From NCBI GenBank assembly GCA_964568875.1, contig CAZMSH010000008.1:49407-113406 (forward strand): a stretch of 64,000 nucleotides of DNA. Reading direction: 5' to 3'. The notes beneath the pieces are model-generated. The model was not told the DNA's origin. It did no database searches and saw only the letters and a program-made list of their open reading frames with translations. This stretch comes from SLNP01 sp964568875. GTDB taxonomy: Bacteria; Bacteroidota; Bacteroidia; Bacteroidales; VadinHA17. The translations under genes and the position numbers were made by a program. The first letter of the stretch is position 1. The number at the start of each line of letters is the position of its first letter. Of this stretch, positions 61,343 to 64,000 are shown piece by piece.

Positions 61343-63814
61343 CTATTTCAGAAGATTATCATTAAACAGCTTCAGTATCCTCTTATATTCATCGACCCAA
61401 CTGCTGGCTTCTGTGAAAGAGTGTCTTTCGACCGGATATACAGCCAGTTCCCAGTTCTCCTTACCAAGCTCTATGAGTCTTTGCGACAGCCTGATAATAT
61501 CCTGGAACTGCACGTTATCATCTATTATTCCGTGGCACATCAGCAGTGCACCTTCGAGTCCGTCAGCGAAATTTATCGGCGAGCTTCGCTGATAGGCTAT
61601 GCTGTCGGCAACAGGAGTATTAAGAATATTTGCCGTATATCCGTGGTTATAGTGAGCCCAGTCTGTTACTGATCTCAATCCGGCACCTGCTGCGAAGACT
61701 CCCGGTTCGGTAAACATTGCCATCAGCGTGATGAATCCGCCATATGAACCGCCATATATACCAATACGCTCCGCATCGACCCCATGATTTTCAACCAGGT
61801 ACCTTGCACCATCAACATGATCTGAAAGATCCTTACCTCCCATGTGCCTGTATATGCCTGTCCTCCAGTCTCGTCCGTAGCCTGAACTGGCACGGTAATC
61901 AATGTCCAGAACCGTATATCCCAGGTCGGCAAGCATATTATGGAACATATACTCCCTGAAATACTGGCTCCACCACTTGTGGACATTCTGAAGGTATCCT
62001 GCACCATGCACGAATATTACAGCTGCTTTATTCTTAACACCAGCTTCAGGAGTATATAGCCGTGCATAGACCTCGGCTCCGTCCTGTGCCTTAAAGGTTA
62101 CGATCTGCGGGTCCCTCCACGGATATGATTTGAATTCATCACTAAGCGAGCTGGTGAGCTGCAGCGCCTCTGCCCCGGGCTTATTTTCCATCACATATAC
62201 TTCCCATGGTTTGTTGGAGTAAGAGTAACGGATTGCCAGCCACTTTTCATCCGGTGACATCGACACTTCATTGCTCCCGACCATCGAGGTTATCTGTGTC
62301 CTGGTTCCACCATTGAGAGGCATACGGTAGAAATGTCTCTCGCCGGGATGAACCTCGTTGGATGAGAAATACCACCATTTTTTGTCGAGTGACATTACAG
62401 GGTTATAAACCTCGAATTTTCCTGAAGTCAGCGCTTTCTTTTCGCCTGTCACCACATCGACGGTATAGAGATGTGAGTAGCCGCTCTCCTCAGACTGGAA
62501 CCAGAGGTGACGGTTGTCAGGCATGAATCCCATGTTCCTGCCGCTGATACCGGGTCCTCCTATCCATGCTTCATCTCGCTGACGGTCGAGAAGTTTCAGG
62601 TCTCCTGACTCAGGATCGAGCAGCATGATCCATCTGTCCTTGTTGTCATGTGAAGTTATATTCACCACAGCGTAGCGGCCATCTTCAGACCATATAACAC
62701 CACCGACATTTACTTCCCTGTCTTCGCTCAGTTCGGTTCCTTCAAAACCGTATTCATACATGTATTCAGGCACATCTCTTATACCCGGTACTGATGAACT
62801 GTTTACGCTGTAAACTGTCCTCTTCTCTGTATCATAAATGCTTAGTCCTACCGAGCTCATGGCGGAACCGACCTTTGACCTTGCATTGAAACTCTCTACA
62901 TAGCCTGATGATGTGATGTAATTGGGTACAATCGTATTCTTTGACGAAACAGACGGACGTTCGTAGGTATTGTATGTCACAAACCGCTGGTTAGGACAGA
63001 TATCGATACCGTTGGCCCCGCCATCGCCCAGATTTATTGTTCTCGGCCTTTCGCTGCGGGCCTGGGATGAGGACTGACCACTGCGCGCCTGAGCTCTCTG
63101 TGCTGATTGCTGCTCCTGCCTGATTTTGAAGTATTCAAAAAGATAAAGTTGCTGATCCCTCAGCCATCTGTCCTGTTCCGACAGAGACCCATCCTGTCGA
63201 GACGAGGCCCCGGCACCTGTACGAAACATAGAGCCTCCCTGCTGAAACTGGCTGCCTGAAGATTGCTGCTGGGTGCTTCCGTTGGCTCCTCCCTGACGAA
63301 AATCTGTGAGCTGGGTAACAAATCCTGTCTGTATGTCTCTTTTAAAGATATTGAGACCAACCTGATAGATGATCTCCTTTTCGTCGCGTGAAAACCTGGG
63401 GTTGGTGATGGATTCAAGAGTGTTGGTAAGCCTGGTTACCTTTCCGTTACGGACCTCCTGCAGGTATAGGTCACCATTGCTGACATACAGAAAACGCGAA
63501 CGATCGCTGTTATAAACAAGGCCGCGGGGAGGCAGGGCTTCCCTTACATTGTCGTCTGAGACGGTGAGTTCCTTTTTCTTCAGGTTGTAGCTGTACTGGA
63601 TTGCAGATGGTTTATTTTCAGGATTCCAGGTAAAAAAGAAGTAATCACTCTGATTGAGCCATTGGATCTGATCAGGCAGATTACCTACCCAGTCGTAACC
63701 CCTCATGATGTCTTCCATTTTCAGTTCTGATTTGCCCTGAGCTCTGAGGGTCGTGGCAGCGGTAACGGTTAACAGAACCAGAAAAACAATTGTTTTCATG
63801 CGTAGAATTCTCAT
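61343..63814 (-). CDS. Secreted S9 (DPP-IV/prolyl-oligopeptidase family) peptidase
   Basis: 823 aa from ATG 63814; ATG 63799 also gives a good signal peptide (MKTIVFLVLLTVTAATTLRA). The N-terminal beta-propeller (about 40-560) is interrupted at about 174-258 by a Gln/Ser/Gly/Arg-rich insert. The alpha/beta hydrolase domain has YGGSYGGF with Ser690, Asp765 or Asp766 in HGIIDDN, and His798 in VERHSF. It cleaves short peptides in the periplasm, often after proline. It stands alone after the dispersed hairpin element. Confidence 0.93.
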   Translation of the reverse strand: MRILRMKTIVFLVLLTVTAATTLRAQGKSELKMEDIMRGYDWVGNLPDQIQWLNQSDYFFFTWNPENKPSAIQYSYNLKKKELTVSDDNVREALPPRGLVYNSDRSRFLYVSNGDLYLQEVRNGKVTRLTNTLESITNPRFSRDEKEIIYQVGLNIFKRDIQTGFVTQLTDFRQGGANGSTQQQSSGSQFQQGGSMFRTGAGASSRQDGSLSEQDRWLRDQQLYLFEYFKIRQEQQSAQRAQARSGQSSSQARSERPRTINLGDGGANGIDICPNQRFVTYNTYERPSVSSKNTIVPNYITSSGYVESFNARSKVGSAMSSVGLSIYDTEKRTVYSVNSSSVPGIRDVPEYMYEYGFEGTELSEDREVNVGGVIWSEDGRYAVVNITSHDNKDRWIMLLDPESGDLKLLDRQRDEAWIGGPGISGRNMGFMPDNRHLWFQSEESGYSHLYTVDVVTGEKKALTSGKFEVYNPVMSLDKKWWYFSSNEVHPGERHFYRMPLNGGTRTQITSMVGSNEVSMSPDEKWLAIRYSYSNKPWEVYVMENKPGAEALQLTSSLSDEFKSYPWRDPQIVTFKAQDGAEVYARLYTPEAGVKNKAAVIFVHGAGYLQNVHKWWSQYFREYMFHNMLADLGYTVLDIDYRASSGYGRDWRTGIYRHMGGKDLSDHVDGARYLVENHGVDAERIGIYGGSYGGFITLMAMFTEPGVFAAGAGLRSVTDWAHYNHGYTANILNTPVADSIAYQRSSPINFADGLEGALLMCHGIIDDNVQFQDIIRLSQRLIELGKENWELAVYPVERHSFTEASSWVDEYKRILKLFNDNLLK

Positions 63815-63892
63815 AGTTGTTGGTTTTTTGTTGTTATATTTTGATATTCTATATTATTGTATATCATTTATTTACATTTATAATTCATTTTT

Positions 63893-63952
63893 GCCGGCGA
63901 CAAAAACGGGGGGCTGGTCTGTTGCTATTAATATTCAACCCCGACGGGGTTG
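63893..63952. repeat. Dispersed hairpin element, copy 2
   Basis: Same order as the copy at 52359-52422: core GCCGGCGACAAAAAC (63893-63907), a G run, TTGCTAT (63922-63928), and the palindrome CAACCCC-GAC-GGGGTTG (63936-63952). Both arms of the end palindrome differ from copy 1 but still pair. The remaining bases to 64000 show no gene. Confidence 0.8.
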
Positions 63953-64000
63953 TAAGGTAATACCATTTCTTCATAATCCGGTTATATCAAAGGGAGGGAT

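Overview
The window looks like a draft contig or genome bin of a Bacteroidota member, probably Bacteroidales-like. Signs are a type IX secretion (T9SS) C-terminal sorting domain, a TonB-dependent receptor operon with Bacteroidota-only families (DUF4876, DUF6850 and DUF4857 types), TAnnTTTG -7 promoter boxes, and the gene order secY-map-infA-rpmJ. Two runs of exactly 100 N (51962-52061 and 61235-61334) are assembly gaps. The exact genus cannot be read from the sequence.

Region 1 (1-16160) is mixed housekeeping and envelope biology. It holds a PafA-type alkaline phosphatase homologue that has lost its active-site residues, a secreted M14 carboxypeptidase, the GTPase YchF, and an ECF sigma factor with a putative membrane anti-sigma partner and a Spy/CpxP-like periplasmic protein. 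Histidine ammonia-lyase overlaps histidyl-tRNA synthetase, followed by a PPK2 polyphosphate kinase. Then come a DUF4870 protein, two unknown secreted proteins (one with a tyrosine-rich tract), a degenerate hybrid kinase facing a SpoIIE-type phosphatase, and a UbiD decarboxylase. Between ubiD and eno (16161-16946) lies a long non-coding stretch full of hairpins and repeats.

Region 2 (16947-36182), all on the minus strand, is the str-S10-spc-alpha ribosomal supercluster: rpsL, rpsG, fusA, S10 through L15, secY, map, infA, L36, S13, S11, S4, rpoA, L17, an intrinsic terminator, then eno. No tuf gene lies between fusA and rpsJ. L36 lacks most zinc ligands, S14 is the long form without zinc, and L17 carries a long acidic tail. 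Divergent from rpsL is a second EF-G (36535-38691) whose G domain has lost the switch II histidine, matching the GTPase-deficient EF-G2 known from Bacteroides.

Region 3 (38880-52280), minus strand, is the most interesting part. A TetR gene, cut by the gap, has a consensus promoter overlapped by an 18-bp palindrome. Behind it come eight co-directional genes: a NosR/NapH-like polyferredoxin with an HMA-like domain, an ABC ATPase, an ABC permease, a DUF4857-type membrane protein, a TonB-dependent receptor, a DUF4876-type lipoprotein, a DUF6850-type outer-membrane barrel, and a gingipain-like (C25) lipoprotein with helical repeats. Together they look like an uncharacterised envelope-spanning system for redox-linked uptake or handling of a metal or metal complex. 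This is an inference.

Region 4 (52478-64000) holds a TetR-TolC-MFP-RND efflux operon ending in a small PII-like protein, a PhzF isomerase, two small proteins, and a secreted S9 (DPP-IV-like) peptidase. Two copies of a dispersed hairpin element (52359-52422 and 63893-63952) share a 15-nt core and end in palindromes whose arms differ in a compensatory way.
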